Part shown: positions 1-9,349 of the stretch, piece by piece
Layout: every line of letters starts with the position of its first letter
Numbering within the stretch: position 1 is the first letter of the stretch
Assembly: GCF_900112675.1 (NCBI RefSeq)
Contig: NZ_FOMQ01000005.1
Coordinates: 333,159-397,158 of the forward strand
DNA length: 64,000 nucleotides
Direction: 5' to 3'
Source of the DNA: Paracidovorax konjaci
Lineage (GTDB): Bacteria; Pseudomonadota; Gammaproteobacteria; Burkholderiales; Burkholderiaceae_C
Notes under the pieces: model-generated
The model's database searches: none
What the model saw: the letters and a program-made list of their open reading frames with translations, nothing else
What the model was told of the DNA's origin: nothing
Program-made: the position numbers and the translations under genes

Positions 1-1909
1 GATGCACCAGCAGAAGCGACACGGCGGCCGGCGTCACCCCCGAGATGCGCGAAGCCTGGCCCAACGTCTCGGGGCGGTGCTTCTGCAGCTTCTGGCGCAC
101 TTCGATGGAAAGCGCGGCCACCTGCATGTAATCCAGCTCGCCCGGCAGTTGCAGGGTCTCGTAGTGCGAGGCCCGCTGCACCTCGTCCTTCTGGCGGTCG
201 ATGTAGCCCGCGTACTTGGCGGCAATTTCTACCTGCTCGATCACCGGAGCGCTCAGTTCACCGAGTGTTTCACGTGAAACATCCGCGGAGGCGTACTTGC
301 CGCCATCCATGCCCATGAGGGCAGCGTAGGTGACGTCCGGGCGGCGAAGCAGGTCGAAGAGGTTGTATTCGTGCTCGATGGCCTTGCCGAGTACGCGGGC
401 GGATTCCTCGGCCGGCAGGATGCGCGGATTCACCCAGGTGGCCTTGAGGCGCTCGGTCTCCCGCGCCACGGCATCGCGTTTGCGGCTGAAGGCGTCCCAG
501 CGTGCATCGTCCACCAGGCCCATGCGGCGGCCGGCTTCCGTCAGGCGCATGTCGGCGTTGTCTTCGCGCAGCTGGAGCCGGAACTCCGCCCGGCTCGTGA
601 ACATGCGGTAGGGCTCGGTCACGCCCTTGGTGATGAGGTCGTCCACCAGCACGCCCAGGTAGGCCTCGCCACGGCCCGGCAGCCACGACGCCTCGCCGCG
701 GCACTGCAGGGCGGCATTGATGCCCGCGAACAGGCCCTGTGCCGCAGCCTCTTCGTAGCCCGTGGTGCCGTTGATCTGGCCCGCGAAGAAGAGGCCCTGG
801 ATCTGCCGCGTCTCGAAACTGCTTTTGAGCGAGCGCGGGTCGAAATAGTCGTACTCGATGGCGTAGCCGGGCCGCAGGATGTGCGCGTTCTCCAGCCCGC
901 GCATGGAGCGCACGAGGTCGTACTGCACGTCGAACGGCAGGCTCGTGGAGATGCCGTTGGGGTAGAACTCGTGCGTGGTGAGGCCCTCGGGCTCCAGGAA
1001 GATCTGGTGGCTGTCCTTGTCGGCGAAGCGGTTGATCTTGTCTTCCACGCTGGGGCAGTAGCGCGGCCCCACGCCTTCGATCTTGCCGGTGAACATGGGG
1101 CTGCGGTCGAACCCCGAGCGGATGATCTCGTGCGTGCGCTCGTTGGTGTGCGTGATCCAGCACGGCATCTGGCGCGGGTGCATGGCCGCGCTGCCCATGA
1201 AGCTGAACACCGGCACGGCGCCTTCGTTCACGCCGCCCGGCATGCCGTCGCCGGGTTGCTCCTCGCACTGGCTGAAGTCGATGCTGCGGCCGTCGATGCG
1301 CGGCGGCGTGCCGGTCTTGAGCCGACCCTGCGGCAATTGCAGCTCTTTCAGGCGTGCCGACAGACTCACTGCCGGCGGATCGCCCGCGCGGCCGGCCGCG
1401 TAGTTGTTCAGGCCCACGTGGATCTTGCCGTCCAGGAAGGTGCCCGCCGTCAGCACCACCGTGCGCGACCGGAAGCGGATGCCCACCTGCGTGACCGCGC
1501 CCACGACGCGGTCGCCCTCCACCATCAGGTCGTCCACGGCCTGCTGGAAAAGCCACAGGTTGGGCTGGTTCTCCAGCATGCGGCGGATGGCCGCCTTGTA
1601 GAGCACCCGGTCGGCCTGCGCGCGCGTGGCGCGCACGGCCGGGCCCTTGGAGCTGTTGAGGATGCGGAACTGGATGCCGCCCTCGTCCGTGGCCAGTGCC
1701 ATCGCGCCGCCCAGCGCATCCACCTCCTTCACGAGGTGGCCCTTCCCGATGCCGCCGATGCTGGGGTTGCAGCTCATCTGCCCCAACGTCTCGATGTTGT
1801 GGGTGAGCAGCAGGGTCTTGCTGCCCATGCGGGCGGCGGCCAAGGCGGCTTCGGTGCCGGCATGGCCTCCGCCGACAACGATCACATCAAATTCCTGGGG
1901 GTACAGCAT
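1..1909 (-). CDS. mnmG: tRNA uridine-5-carboxymethylaminomethyl modification enzyme MnmG (GidA), 3' end outside the window
   Basis: FAD-dependent enzyme that works with MnmE to install the cmnm5 group on U34 of tRNAs reading NNA/NNG codons. The ATG at 1909 opens [20 protein letters not shown], with the Rossmann GxGxxG-type FAD site; the family motifs [16 protein letters not shown] and the GYEEA region follow. 636 codons are visible, ending ...AAVSLLLVH at the edge; the family is usually 630-660 residues, so only a few are missing. A perfect parS palindrome lies inside the coding region at 266-281 and another site sits upstream. In many bacteria rsmG and parAB follow mnmG; they would lie beyond the left edge. 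Confidence 0.97.
   Translation of the reverse strand, partial: MLYPQEFDVIVVGGGHAGTEAALAAARMGSKTLLLTHNIETLGQMSCNPSIGGIGKGHLVKEVDALGGAMALATDEGGIQFRILNSSKGPAVRATRAQADRVLYKAAIRRMLENQPNLWLFQQAVDDLMVEGDRVVGAVTQVGIRFRSRTVVLTAGTFLDGKIHVGLNNYAAGRAGDPPAVSLSARLKELQLPQGRLKTGTPPRIDGRSIDFSQCEEQPGDGMPGGVNEGAVPVFSFMGSAAMHPRQMPCWITHTNERTHEIIRSGFDRSPMFTGKIEGVGPRYCPSVEDKINRFADKDSHQIFLEPEGLTTHEFYPNGISTSLPFDVQYDLVRSMRGLENAHILRPGYAIEYDYFDPRSLKSSFETRQIQGLFFAGQINGTTGYEEAAAQGLFAGINAALQCRGEASWLPGRGEAYLGVLVDDLITKGVTEPYRMFTSRAEFRLQLREDNADMRLTEAGRRMGLVDDARWDAFSRKRDAVARETERLKATWVNPRILPAEESARVLGKAIEHEYNLFDLLRRPDVTYAALMGMDGGKYASADVSRETLGELSAPVIEQVEIAAKYAGYIDRQKDEVQRASHYETLQLPGELDYMQVAALSIEVRQKLQKHRPETLGQASRISGVTPAAVSLLLVH
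266..281. promoter_or_regulatory. parS: parS centromere site 1 (inside mnmG)
   Basis: TGTTTCACGTGAAACA is a perfect 16-bp palindrome and matches the ParB-binding parS consensus (TGTTNCACGTGAAACA) exactly. It lies in coding DNA of mnmG, encoding DVSRET without a visible defect. It is one of three such sites within 4.1 kb. Confidence 0.9.
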
Positions 1910-2110
1910 GCAGTGGCTCCGGGGCCTCGAAAGAGGGAGCGGCCCGATAGGGACAGGGCGCAGGCCGGGCCGCCGGCGGGCGCCGTGCCCGCGCGATCCG
2001 GGGGAGGCGCGGGCGGGTAGGTTGGGAAAGCCCGCGATTTTCCCACTTCGGCCCCGGGCGCGCCACTGCCGCGGCCGATGGCCCTGCCTGCGGGCTGTCT
2101 TGGCGGGCGA

Positions 2111-2126
2111 TGTTTCACGTGGAACA
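2111..2126. promoter_or_regulatory. parS: parS centromere site 2
   Basis: TGTTTCACGTGGAACA; the reverse complement TGTTCCACGTGAAACA fits the parS consensus TGTTNCACGTGAAACA completely. It lies between mnmG and the FMN reductase gene, about 200 bp upstream of the mnmG start. Confidence 0.85.
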
Positions 2127-2170
2127 CGGCTTGCAGGAATCCTGCCCTCGGGGTGTGCTGCAATCGCGCA

Positions 2171-2752
2171 ATGCCAAAACTCCTCGTTTTCGCGGGCAGC
2201 GCCCGCCAGCAATCCTTCAACCGCCGCCTGGCGCGCGCCACCGCCGACATCGCCCGCGAGGCCGGTGCGGAGGTCACGCTGCTGGAACTGTCGGATTTAG
2301 ACATCCCCTTCTACAACGCCGATCTGGAATCGCAGGGCACGCCGCGCGACGTGGTGCGCCTGAAGGAGATCCTGCACGCGCACCCGGCCTGGATCGTGTG
2401 CTCGCCCGAATACAACGGCAGCTACACGGCCCTGCTCAAGAACACCTTCGACTGGGCCTCCAGCCCCGTTGCCGGGCACCCCGTGTGGGGCGACGGCACC
2501 CTGCCCTTCCGGGGCAAGGTGGTGGGCATGCTGAGCGCCTCTCCGGGCGGGCTGGGCGGGTTGCGTTCGCAGGGCCACTTGGCGCCCCTGCTCGTCAACC
2601 TGGAGTGCTGGCTGGCCCCCAAGGCGTTCGCACTGGGCCATGCGGGCAATGCTTTCGATGCAGAGGGCGCTCTCGTGGAGCCGGCCCACCGCGACCGCGT
2701 GCGCGCGGTGGTGGACCAGGTGCTCTGGGCCGGCCAGCGCCTGGCTGGCTGA
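2171..2752 (+). CDS. NAD(P)H-dependent FMN reductase family protein
   Basis: Flavodoxin-like quinone/chromate/azo reductase of the NADPH-dependent FMN reductase family, 193 residues. The start is [21 protein letters not shown], where the GSxRxxSxNRxLA stretch is the phosphate-binding loop for [21 protein letters not shown] at about 80-97 is the second flavin contact signature. A longer reading from upstream is possible, but the family motif begins right after the ATG at 2171. It is cytosolic and opens a run of small plus-strand detoxification genes. The physiological substrate cannot be told from sequence. Confidence 0.9.
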   Translation: MPKLLVFAGSARQQSFNRRLARATADIAREAGAEVTLLELSDLDIPFYNADLESQGTPRDVVRLKEILHAHPAWIVCSPEYNGSYTALLKNTFDWASSPVAGHPVWGDGTLPFRGKVVGMLSASPGGLGGLRSQGHLAPLLVNLECWLAPKAFALGHAGNAFDAEGALVEPAHRDRVRAVVDQVLWAGQRLAG

Positions 2753-2765
2753 GGGCCGCGGCGGC

Positions 2766-3062
2766 ATGGGCCAGGAGTGCCGGGCAGGCTGCGGGGCCTG
2801 CTGCATCGCCCCCTCCATCAGCAGCCCCATTCCGGGCATGCCCGAGGGCAAGCCCGCAGGCGTGCCCTGCGTGCAGCTCGATGCAGCGCTGCGCTGCAAG
2901 GTCTTCGGCCAGCCCGGCAGGCCGGCCGTTTGCGGATCGCTGCAGCCGGGCACGGCCATGTGCGGGGACACGCGGGCGCACGCCATCGCGTGGCTCGGCC
3001 GGCTCGAAGCCCTCACCGCGCCCGACTTGGGATCGGTCCGGCCACCCCGCGCCGGCCCGTAA
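2766..3062 (+). CDS. YkgJ family cysteine cluster protein
   Basis: Small 98-residue protein of the YkgJ (UPF0153, zinc- or iron-chelating) family. The N-terminus [17 protein letters not shown] carries the CxxxCxxCC cluster; further cysteines follow at VPCVQLD, LRCKVF, AVCGS and MCGD, in the usual family order. It starts 13 bp after the FMN reductase stop, so the two are probably co-transcribed. The metal and role are not established. A second YkgJ-type gene, longer and unrelated in context, lies at 61302-61733. Confidence 0.85.
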   Translation: MGQECRAGCGACCIAPSISSPIPGMPEGKPAGVPCVQLDAALRCKVFGQPGRPAVCGSLQPGTAMCGDTRAHAIAWLGRLEALTAPDLGSVRPPRAGP

Positions 3063-3095
3063 ACTGGGCGCTCCGCCACTGTCCAGAAAGCCGCC

Positions 3096-3566
3096 ATGTC
3101 ACGCGAAGCCGAGTTTCAAGCCATTGCCCGGGAACTGGGCTACGACTTCAACGGAGAGATCAAGATCGGCGGCAACTACACGCCCACCGTGCGCCACGGC
3201 AACGAGGTCTATGTGAGTGGCCAGATTCCCCGTGTCGGCAACGAGGTGGTGGTGACGGGCCGCGCAGGCGGCGAGGTTCCGCTGGCCGAGGCGCAGCGCG
3301 CCGCCCGCATCTGCGCCATGCGCGCGCTCGCGCTGCTGCGGCAGACGCTGGGCTCGCTGGACCATGTAGCGCGCCTGCTGCGCATCACCGTCTATGTGCG
3401 CTCGGCCGAGGGCTTCACCCAGCAGAGCGAAGTGGCGGACGCCGCCTCCGACCTGCTGGTGCGCGTGCTGCAGGAGGCCGGCGCGCATACGCGCACTTCG
3501 GTGGGCGTGCTGGAGCTTCTCAAGGGCGCCACCGTCGAGATCGACCTGATCGCCAGCGCCTTGTAG
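3096..3566 (+). CDS. RidA/YjgF family protein
   Basis: 156-residue member of the RidA/YjgF/UK114 superfamily, typically trimeric proteins that hydrolyse reactive enamine/imine intermediates. Visible are GGNYTPTVRHGNEVYVSGQIPR and the C-terminal RTSVGVLELLKGATVEIDLIA, which holds the conserved Arg that binds substrate in true RidA proteins (here in a divergent subgroup). It begins 33 bp after the YkgJ stop, in the same direction. Deaminase activity is an inference from the family. Confidence 0.88.
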   Translation: MSREAEFQAIARELGYDFNGEIKIGGNYTPTVRHGNEVYVSGQIPRVGNEVVVTGRAGGEVPLAEAQRAARICAMRALALLRQTLGSLDHVARLLRITVYVRSAEGFTQQSEVADAASDLLVRVLQEAGAHTRTSVGVLELLKGATVEIDLIASAL

Positions 3567-3655
3567 GCCGGCGTCTGCAACCCGGCCGGGCGGCAGCAGA
3601 GAAGCACGGTTCGCTATAGGATGCCGGGCTTGTCCATTGCCTTCAGAACCTGACC

Positions 3656-4264
3656 ATGAAGCTTTACTACAGTCCCGGTGCCTGCTCGCTTTCCCCCCAC
3701 ATCGCCCTGCACGAAGCCGGCCTGGCCTTCACCCCCGTGCTCGCCAGCACCAAGAGCCACAAACTCCAGGACGGCACGGACTACTACACGATCAACCCGC
3801 TGGGCTACGTCCCCCTGCTCGAACTCGACGACGGCACCCGCCTGCGCGAAGGCCCGGCCATCGTCCAGTACATCGCCGACCAGGCCCCCCTCAAGAACCT
3901 GGCCCCGGCCAACGGCACCCTGGCGCGCTACCGCCTGCAGGAGTGGCTGAACTTCATCAGCACCGAACTGCACAAGGGTTTCAGCCCGCTCTTCAACCCC
4001 GCCACGCCCGATGACTACAAGACCATCGTGCGCGAGAAGCTGCTGTCCCGCCTGCAATGGGTGGACGGGCAGTTCGCCGGCCGGGACTGGCTGCTGGGCG
4101 AGCATTTCAGCGTTGCCGACGGCTACCTGTTCACCGTCTGTGGCTGGGCAAAGCACGTGGGCCTGGACATCACCCACCTGAAGAACCTGGGCGCCTACCT
4201 GGAACGCGTCGGTGCGCGCCCCGCCGTGCAGAGCGCGCTCAAGGCCGAAGGCCTGCTGAAGTAA
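3656..4264 (+). CDS. glutathione S-transferase family protein
   Basis: 202-residue GST of the beta class. The thioredoxin-like N-terminal domain begins MKLYYSPGACSLSPHIALHEAGLAF; Cys10 in the SPGACS motif is the beta-class mixed-disulphide cysteine. GYVPLLELDDG and EGPAIVQYIAD form the glutathione-binding site. The C-terminal helical domain has WLLGEHFSVADGYLFTV. It conjugates or reduces electrophiles in the cytosol. A parS-like site lies just downstream. Confidence 0.92.
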   Translation: MKLYYSPGACSLSPHIALHEAGLAFTPVLASTKSHKLQDGTDYYTINPLGYVPLLELDDGTRLREGPAIVQYIADQAPLKNLAPANGTLARYRLQEWLNFISTELHKGFSPLFNPATPDDYKTIVREKLLSRLQWVDGQFAGRDWLLGEHFSVADGYLFTVCGWAKHVGLDITHLKNLGAYLERVGARPAVQSALKAEGLLK

Positions 4265-4318
4265 CCCCGGGAATGCGGAGCGCGGTGCGCTTCGCCCCGG
4301 CCTAGGGTGGCGGGGTGT

Positions 4319-4334
4319 TGTTCCACGTGAAACC
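4319..4334. promoter_or_regulatory. parS: parS-like site 3
   Basis: TGTTCCACGTGAAACC matches TGTTNCACGTGAAACA in all but the last base. It lies between the GST and NemA genes. Confidence 0.75.
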
Positions 4335-4603
4335 TTCCGCCGCTTCCGTTCGATGGGGTGGGCCTCTCCGGTCTGCGCAGAGCACACGCTCCCGGCTTGG
4401 CGGGCCGGCTGCCTAGCACAGCCCACCGCGGCAGGCTGACGCCTGTGCAGGCATTCCCCCGACGCCTCGGGTCTTGCGATGGCGCACTGCAGCATCCGCC
4501 GATCCGGTTTAATTTCGGTGCCGTGGCGCCCTCCTCCGGTGCCTCCTGCCGCAGCGGCACGTCTCGCCCGGCAGCCCAACGAACCGCAAGGAAACATCTG
4601 CCC

Positions 4604-5719
4604 ATGACCACTCTGTTCGATCCCGTCCAGGCCGGCGACATCGCGCTCGCGAACCGCATCGCGATGGCTCCTCTGACCCGCAACCGGTCTCCCCAGGCGA
4701 TTCCCAAGGACATCACCGCCACGTACTACGCGCAGCGCGCCACGGCGGGCCTGCTGATCACCGAGGCCACGGCCATCAGCCACCAGGGCCAGGGCTATGC
4801 CGACGTGCCGGGCCTCTACGGCACCGAGCAGCTCGACGGCTGGAAGAAGGTCACTGCGGCGGTCCATGCGCGTGGCGGCAAGATCGTGACGCAACTCTGG
4901 CATGTGGGCCGCATCTCCCACAACGACCTGCAGCCGGACGGCCAGGCTCCGGTGGCGCCTTCGGCGGTCACCGCCCAGTCCAAGACCTACCTGGTGGACC
5001 GCGCCACCGGCGAGGGCCGCTTCGTGCCCACCTCGGCCCCGCGCGCCCTGGCGCTCGAAGAGCTGCCCGGCATCGTCCACGACTACGCCGCGGCCGCACG
5101 CAACGCCGTGCAGACGGCCGGCTTCGACGGTGTGGAGATCCATGGCGCCAACGGCTACCTGCTCGACCAGTTCCTCAAGACCGGCGCCAACCAGCGCACG
5201 GACGACTACGGCGGCAGCATCGAGAACCGCGCCCGCCTGCTGCTAGAGGCCACGCGCGCCGTAGTGGACGCCATCGGCGGCGGCAAGGTGGGTATCCGCC
5301 TGTCGCCCGTGACGCCGGCCAACGACATCGTGGACGCCGATCCGCAGCCGCTGTTCGACTATGTGATCCGCCAGCTCGCGCCGCTGGGCCTGGCCTACAT
5401 CCACGTCATCGAAGGCGCCACGGGCGGCCCGCGCGATGTGGAAGGACGGCCCTTCGACTACGCCGCCCTCAAGTCCGCCTACCGCGAAGCGGGCGGCCGG
5501 GGTGCCTGGATGGTGAACAACGGCTACGACGCCCAACTGGCCGCCCAGGCCGTGGAAAGCGGCGAGGCCGACATCGTGGCCTTCGGCCGCCCCTTCATCT
5601 CCAACCCCGACCTCGTCGAGCGCCTGCGCAAGGACGCACCGCTCAATCCCTGGGATTCCAAGACCTTCTACGGCGGCGGCGAAAAGGGCTACACCGACTA
5701 CCCGACCCTGGGCGGCTGA
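4604..5719 (+). CDS. nemA: Old yellow enzyme family alkene reductase (NemA-type)
   Basis: FMN-dependent ene-reductase of 371 residues that reduces electrophilic alkenes, nitrate esters or N-ethylmaleimide with NADPH. The TIM barrel starts MTTLFDPVQAGDIALANRIAMAPLTRNR; WHVGRISH, the active-site pair in EIHGANGYLLDQFL (HGAN form) and DDYGGSIENRARLLLEA are class signatures; IVAFGRPFISNPDLVERL is the C-terminal FMN phosphate site. The ATG at 4604 is chosen because the family motif begins there; longer in-frame sequence upstream is not family-like. A strong hairpin follows the gene. Confidence 0.92.
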   Translation: MTTLFDPVQAGDIALANRIAMAPLTRNRSPQAIPKDITATYYAQRATAGLLITEATAISHQGQGYADVPGLYGTEQLDGWKKVTAAVHARGGKIVTQLWHVGRISHNDLQPDGQAPVAPSAVTAQSKTYLVDRATGEGRFVPTSAPRALALEELPGIVHDYAAAARNAVQTAGFDGVEIHGANGYLLDQFLKTGANQRTDDYGGSIENRARLLLEATRAVVDAIGGGKVGIRLSPVTPANDIVDADPQPLFDYVIRQLAPLGLAYIHVIEGATGGPRDVEGRPFDYAALKSAYREAGGRGAWMVNNGYDAQLAAQAVESGEADIVAFGRPFISNPDLVERLRKDAPLNPWDSKTFYGGGEKGYTDYPTLGG

Positions 5720-5759
5720 CCGGCCGCGCCGCCGTGGCCCCGGGGCCACGGCCAGCCAT

Positions 5760-5790
5760 GCACAAGGGGCCCTCCGAGGGCCCCTTGTGC
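5760..5790 (+). terminator. Hairpin downstream of the ene-reductase gene
   Basis: GCACAAGGGGCCCT pairs perfectly with AGGGCCCCTTGTGC around a 3-nt loop (14-bp stem). The nearest T-run is about 20 nt downstream, so this may be a terminator with a weak tail or a transcript-end stabiliser. Confidence 0.5.
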
Positions 5791-5819
5791 CGTCCAGGCC
5801 ACGATCTGGAGTGTTTTTT

Positions 5820-5869
5820 TGTCCATGCCGGCGTCTTTATTGCATGATTAGCTATCAAAACCATAGTGA
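5820..5869 (-). repeat. Dispersed intergenic repeat, copy 1 (reverse orientation)
   Basis: Read on the minus strand, this has CTATGGTTTTGATAGC, then an A/T-rich stretch, then GCCGGCATGGA, the same order as the other five copies (25607, 31832, 33905, 48244, 52171). It is the most diverged copy and the only inverted one. Confidence 0.6.
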
Positions 5870-5880
5870 AGCCGAGCACC

Positions 5881-6198
5881 ATGATCACCTGCACCCTGCG
5901 CTACGTCATCGACCCGTACAAGCTCGCTGAATTCGAGCACTACGGCCGGCTCTGGATCCCCCTGGTCGAGCGGTTCGGCGGCCGCCACCACGGCTACTTC
6001 CTGCCGTCCGAAGGCGCCAACAACATCGCGCTGGCGATGTTCACCTTCCCCTCGTTCGCGGCCTACGAAACCTATCGCCAGCAATCGCTGCAGGACGGCG
6101 AGTGCCTGGCGGCCTTCCGCTACGCCGAGGAGACGCGCTGCATCCTGAGCTACGAGCGCAGCTTCTTCCGGCCGGTTTTCGGCGCGGACCAGGGCTGA
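5881..6198 (+). CDS. NIPSNAP family protein
   Basis: 105-residue ferredoxin-like-fold protein, with MITCTLRYVIDPYKLAEFEHYGRLWIPLVERFGGRHHGYFLPSEG typical of bacterial NIPSNAP proteins. The ATG at 5881 is taken as the start; a GTG at 5866 would add five residues but lies inside the dispersed repeat. The enzymatic role is unknown; relatives occur near oxidoreductases and transporters. The TSUP transporter gene follows 31 bp later and is probably co-transcribed. Confidence 0.8.
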   Translation: MITCTLRYVIDPYKLAEFEHYGRLWIPLVERFGGRHHGYFLPSEGANNIALAMFTFPSFAAYETYRQQSLQDGECLAAFRYAEETRCILSYERSFFRPVFGADQG

Positions 6199-6229
6199 AA
6201 CGCCCGGCAGCGGCAACCGGTCCGGTCGC

Positions 6230-6982
6230 ATGGAAATCCTCTTCGTCGTCGCGCTGGGCGCGGCCGTGGCCGGCTTCGTGCAGGGCCTGTCCGGGTTCGC
6301 CTTCGGCATGGTCGCCATGTCGTTCTGGGCCTGGGTGCTGGAGCCCCGGCTGGCCGCCGCGCTGACGGTGTTCGGCGCGCTCGCCGGGCAGCTCGTGTCG
6401 GCGTTTTCCGTGCGGCGCGGCATGCGCCTGGGCCTGCTCTGGCCCTTCGTGCTCGGCGGCCTCGCCGGCATTCCGCTCGGCGTCGCCCTGCTCCCGCGGC
6501 TGGACGTGGACGCGTTCAAGGCCGTGCTCGGGACATTGCTGGTGCTCTGGTGCCCTGCGATGCTGCTGGCGCGGCACCTGCCGCGCATCACCGCGGGCGG
6601 CCGCTGGGCCGACGGCGCCGTGGGCCTGGCGGGCGGGGTCATGGGCGGCATCGGCGGCTTCACGGGCGTGCTGCCCACGCTGTGGTGCACGCTGCGCGGC
6701 TTCGAGAAAGACACCCAGCGCGCCGTGATCCAGAACTTCAATCTGTCCATGCTGCTGGTCACCATGGGCACCTACCTCGCGGGCGGCATCGTCACGCGCG
6801 ACATGCTGCCGATGTTCGCCGTGGTGGCCCCGGCGATGCTGGTGCCCTCGCTGCTCGGCGCGCGCCTCTACATCGGCATCAGCGAGGCCCGCTTCCGCCA
6901 GGTGGTGCTGGGCCTGCTCACGGCGTCGGGGGTCGCGCTGCTGGCGGCGTCGGTGCCGCGGCTCGCGGCGCGGCTGGGCTGA
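6230..6982 (+). CDS. TSUP family sulfite/organic anion exporter (TauE/SafE-type)
   Basis: 250-residue inner-membrane protein with about eight hydrophobic segments. The N-terminal repeat opens VAGFVQGLSGFAFGMVAMSFWAW and the second half has VMGGIGGFTGVLPTLWCTLRGF, the duplicated GxSGxGxG-type loops of TSUP transporters. The substrate (sulfite, sulfoacetate or other small anion) cannot be inferred. It lies directly after the NIPSNAP gene and converges with the histidine kinase gene 17 bp away. Confidence 0.85.
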   Translation: MEILFVVALGAAVAGFVQGLSGFAFGMVAMSFWAWVLEPRLAAALTVFGALAGQLVSAFSVRRGMRLGLLWPFVLGGLAGIPLGVALLPRLDVDAFKAVLGTLLVLWCPAMLLARHLPRITAGGRWADGAVGLAGGVMGGIGGFTGVLPTLWCTLRGFEKDTQRAVIQNFNLSMLLVTMGTYLAGGIVTRDMLPMFAVVAPAMLVPSLLGARLYIGISEARFRQVVLGLLTASGVALLAASVPRLAARLG

Positions 6983-6999
6983 CACCGGCCAGCCGGCCC

Positions 7000-8487
7000 C
7001 TACGCGATCGCGAACACCAGCCCCGCGCGCAGCCCCTGCCCGTCCGGCCCGGTGCCCAGCACCAGGCGCGCGCCCAGCAGTTCGGCATAGCGGGCGACGA
7101 TGGCCAGGCCCAGGCCCGCACCCTGGCCCAGCCGCTCGCCTTCGCGGCCCTGGGCCCAGCGCTGCAGCAGATCGGTGCGCTGCGCCTGCGCGATGCCGGG
7201 GCCGTTGTCCACCACGGCCAGCACCACGCAGCCGCCCGGCGCGCCCTCCACGGCGCCAGCCGCTTCGCGCACGATCTCCACGGTGATGCGGGGCGGCGGC
7301 CCGCCTTCCGCGGGCCGGCCGTAGCGCAGCGCGTTGTCGATCAGGTTGCCCAGCACGCCTTCGATGAGCAGCGGCTGGCCCGGCACCACCACGCGCTGCT
7401 CCAGCCCGCGCGCCCCCAGGTCCACGCCGGCCGCATCGGCACGCGGCAGGAAGCGCAGCACGGCCTCCTGCACCAGCTCGTCCAGCGCCACGGGCTGGCG
7501 CGGCATGGCGCCGCGCACCTCGTCGGCCAGGGCCAGGGCGAGCAACTGGTCCACGAGGTGGCTGGCGCGCGCTTCGCTGTCGGCCACGCCGGCCAGTTGT
7601 TCGCGCCAGACCGCCGGGTCCTTGTGGGCGAGGCCGTAGGCGGCCAGCGCGCGGATGCCGGCGAGCGGCGTGCGCAGCTCGTGCGCGACATTGCCGGCGA
7701 ATTCGCGCTGCGCGCGCACGCCCTGGGCCACGCGCTCCAGCAGGCCGTTGACGGCGGCTCCCAGCTGCTGCACGTCGCGCGTGGAGGCCTCCACGGCCAC
7801 CGGGTCGAGGTCGCGCGCGGCACGCGCCGACAGCTCCGCCTGGAAGGCCGCCAGCGGCTGCAGGTCGTCCTGGATGGCGCGCCGCAGCCACAGCGCCAGC
7901 GCGACCAGCAGCAGCACCTGCGAGACCACCGAGTAGAGCAGCACGCTGCGCAGCATGGCGCTGCGCGCATGCACAGTCTGCGCGGTGACCACCTCGAAGG
8001 GCTGAGGGTCGTTCACCAGCACGCGCACGGCCCGCAGCGCACGGCCGCGGTGGCTGATGTCGGAGAAGCGGTAGGCATCGTCGCCCCGCGGCGGCGGCGC
8101 GGGCAGGCTGGCGTTGCCCGCCAGCAGCGTGCCATCGGGCCGCAGCACGGCGAAGTACACGGTCTCCACCTGGTCGAACAGCACCGATTTCAGCTCGCGC
8201 GAGGTCAGGGCCAGGTCGAGCGTCCCTTCCTTCAGGCGCACGTTGGCCGCCACCGCATAGGCATCGTCGAGCAGGGCGCGGTCAAAGGCACGCTGCGTGA
8301 ATCCGTTGGCCACCAGCACCGAGATCGCCGTGCCGGCGAACCAGGTCAGCGCGAGCGGCACCAGCACATGGCGCAGCAGGCGCGCACGCAGCGACGGCGG
8401 TGACGGTGCCGGCCCCGCCGTCGCCGCATGCCCGGAAGGCGGCTGCGATGGCTGCTGCGGCAGGGGGTCCGGCCCGGCGGCGCTCAT
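7000..8487 (-). CDS. Two-component sensor histidine kinase
   Basis: 495-residue inner-membrane kinase. A first membrane segment (about 45-65), a periplasmic sensor loop of about 115 residues and a second segment (about 180-200) precede the dimerisation domain with the H-box AGNVAHELRTPLAGI. The catalytic domain has NLIDNALRYG (N box), VVDNGPGIA (G1) and GAGLGLAIVARYAEL (G2). Its ATG at 8487 overlaps the response-regulator stop by 4 nt, so translation is probably coupled. Divergence from czcCBA suggests heavy-metal control, as in CzcRS/CopRS systems; that is inference from context. Confidence 0.9.
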   Translation of the reverse strand: MSAAGPDPLPQQPSQPPSGHAATAGPAPSPPSLRARLLRHVLVPLALTWFAGTAISVLVANGFTQRAFDRALLDDAYAVAANVRLKEGTLDLALTSRELKSVLFDQVETVYFAVLRPDGTLLAGNASLPAPPPRGDDAYRFSDISHRGRALRAVRVLVNDPQPFEVVTAQTVHARSAMLRSVLLYSVVSQVLLLVALALWLRRAIQDDLQPLAAFQAELSARAARDLDPVAVEASTRDVQQLGAAVNGLLERVAQGVRAQREFAGNVAHELRTPLAGIRALAAYGLAHKDPAVWREQLAGVADSEARASHLVDQLLALALADEVRGAMPRQPVALDELVQEAVLRFLPRADAAGVDLGARGLEQRVVVPGQPLLIEGVLGNLIDNALRYGRPAEGGPPPRITVEIVREAAGAVEGAPGGCVVLAVVDNGPGIAQAQRTDLLQRWAQGREGERLGQGAGLGLAIVARYAELLGARLVLGTGPDGQGLRAGLVFAIA

Positions 8488-9200
8488 GCGGCCTCCGTCG
8501 GCGCATCCCCGGGGGCGCCGGCCTCCAGCATGTAGCCCAGGCCGCGCAGCGTGCGGATGCCCGCGCCGCTGCCCTGCAGCTTCTTGCGCAGGCGCGAGAT
8601 GAAGGCCTCCAGCGCGTTGTCGCCCAACAGGTCGTCGAAACCCGAGAGCTTGTCCGAGAGGGTGCGCTTGCTCACCACGCGGCCCGGCGGGGTCATCAGC
8701 TCCCAGAGCACTTCGAACTCGCGCGCGGGCAGCTCGAACGGCGCGTCCTGCAGGGTGAAGCGGCGTGCGCGCCGGTCCAGCACGAGCCCGCCCGCGCGGG
8801 TGCGGTCGTCGGCGCCCTGGGTGCGCCGCACCAGGGCGCGCAGGCGGGCCTCGACCTCGGCCAGGTCGAAGGGCTTGCCCAGGTAGTCGTCGGCGCCCGC
8901 ATCCAGGCCGGCGATGCGCTCCTCGGTGCGGTCGCGCGCGGTGAGCACCAGCACCGGGGTGCGGTCGCCCCGCGCACGCGCCGCCCGCAGGACGGCGAGG
9001 CCGCTGCCCAGCGGGCTCGCCGGGGCCGCGTCCTGCGGCAGGTTCAGGTCGAGCAGCACCGCATCGAAGGGCTGGATGCTCCAGAAATGGTCGGCCTCGG
9101 CCACAGTGGTGGCGGCGTCCACGCGGTGGCCCGCATCGGTGAGGCTGCGCAGCATCACGCCGCGCAGCACGGCATCGTCTTCGACTACGAGGATGCGCAT
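8484..9200 (-). CDS. OmpR-family response regulator
   Basis: 238-residue regulator. The receiver domain starts MRILVVEDDAVLRGVML; the phosphoacceptor is Asp51 in VLLDLNLPQ and the conserved Lys is in LGKPFD near 109. The C-terminal winged helix has ALEAFISRLRKKLQ and IRTLRGLGYMLE, the OmpR/PhoB DNA-binding signature. An insert of about 10 residues follows the phosphorylation site (DAAPASPLGSG), as seen in TctD/QseB-like members. It is the first gene of its operon, with the kinase behind it, and is divergent from the efflux operon across a 189-bp gap. Confidence 0.92.
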   Translation of the reverse strand: MRILVVEDDAVLRGVMLRSLTDAGHRVDAATTVAEADHFWSIQPFDAVLLDLNLPQDAAPASPLGSGLAVLRAARARGDRTPVLVLTARDRTEERIAGLDAGADDYLGKPFDLAEVEARLRALVRRTQGADDRTRAGGLVLDRRARRFTLQDAPFELPAREFEVLWELMTPPGRVVSKRTLSDKLSGFDDLLGDNALEAFISRLRKKLQGSGAGIRTLRGLGYMLEAGAPGDAPTEAA

Positions 9201-9349
9201 GGGCTGGAAGGGTCCGCAACAGGGGTTGGAAAAAGAGGGTCCGCGCCGCGGACCGTGCCTGCATTGTGGCGCGGGAACCCCGCCGCGCGGTGGCCCCGTC
9301 CCCCGGGCGGGGGCGCGCCGGGGGGTCTGCGCAGCGAAAGGACGCTTCT

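Noticed and set aside
270..2020. Long frames over mnmG on both strands (428 and 549 codons)
   Set aside because: They are low-complexity translations without family features; the reading from 1909 gives unmistakable MnmG.
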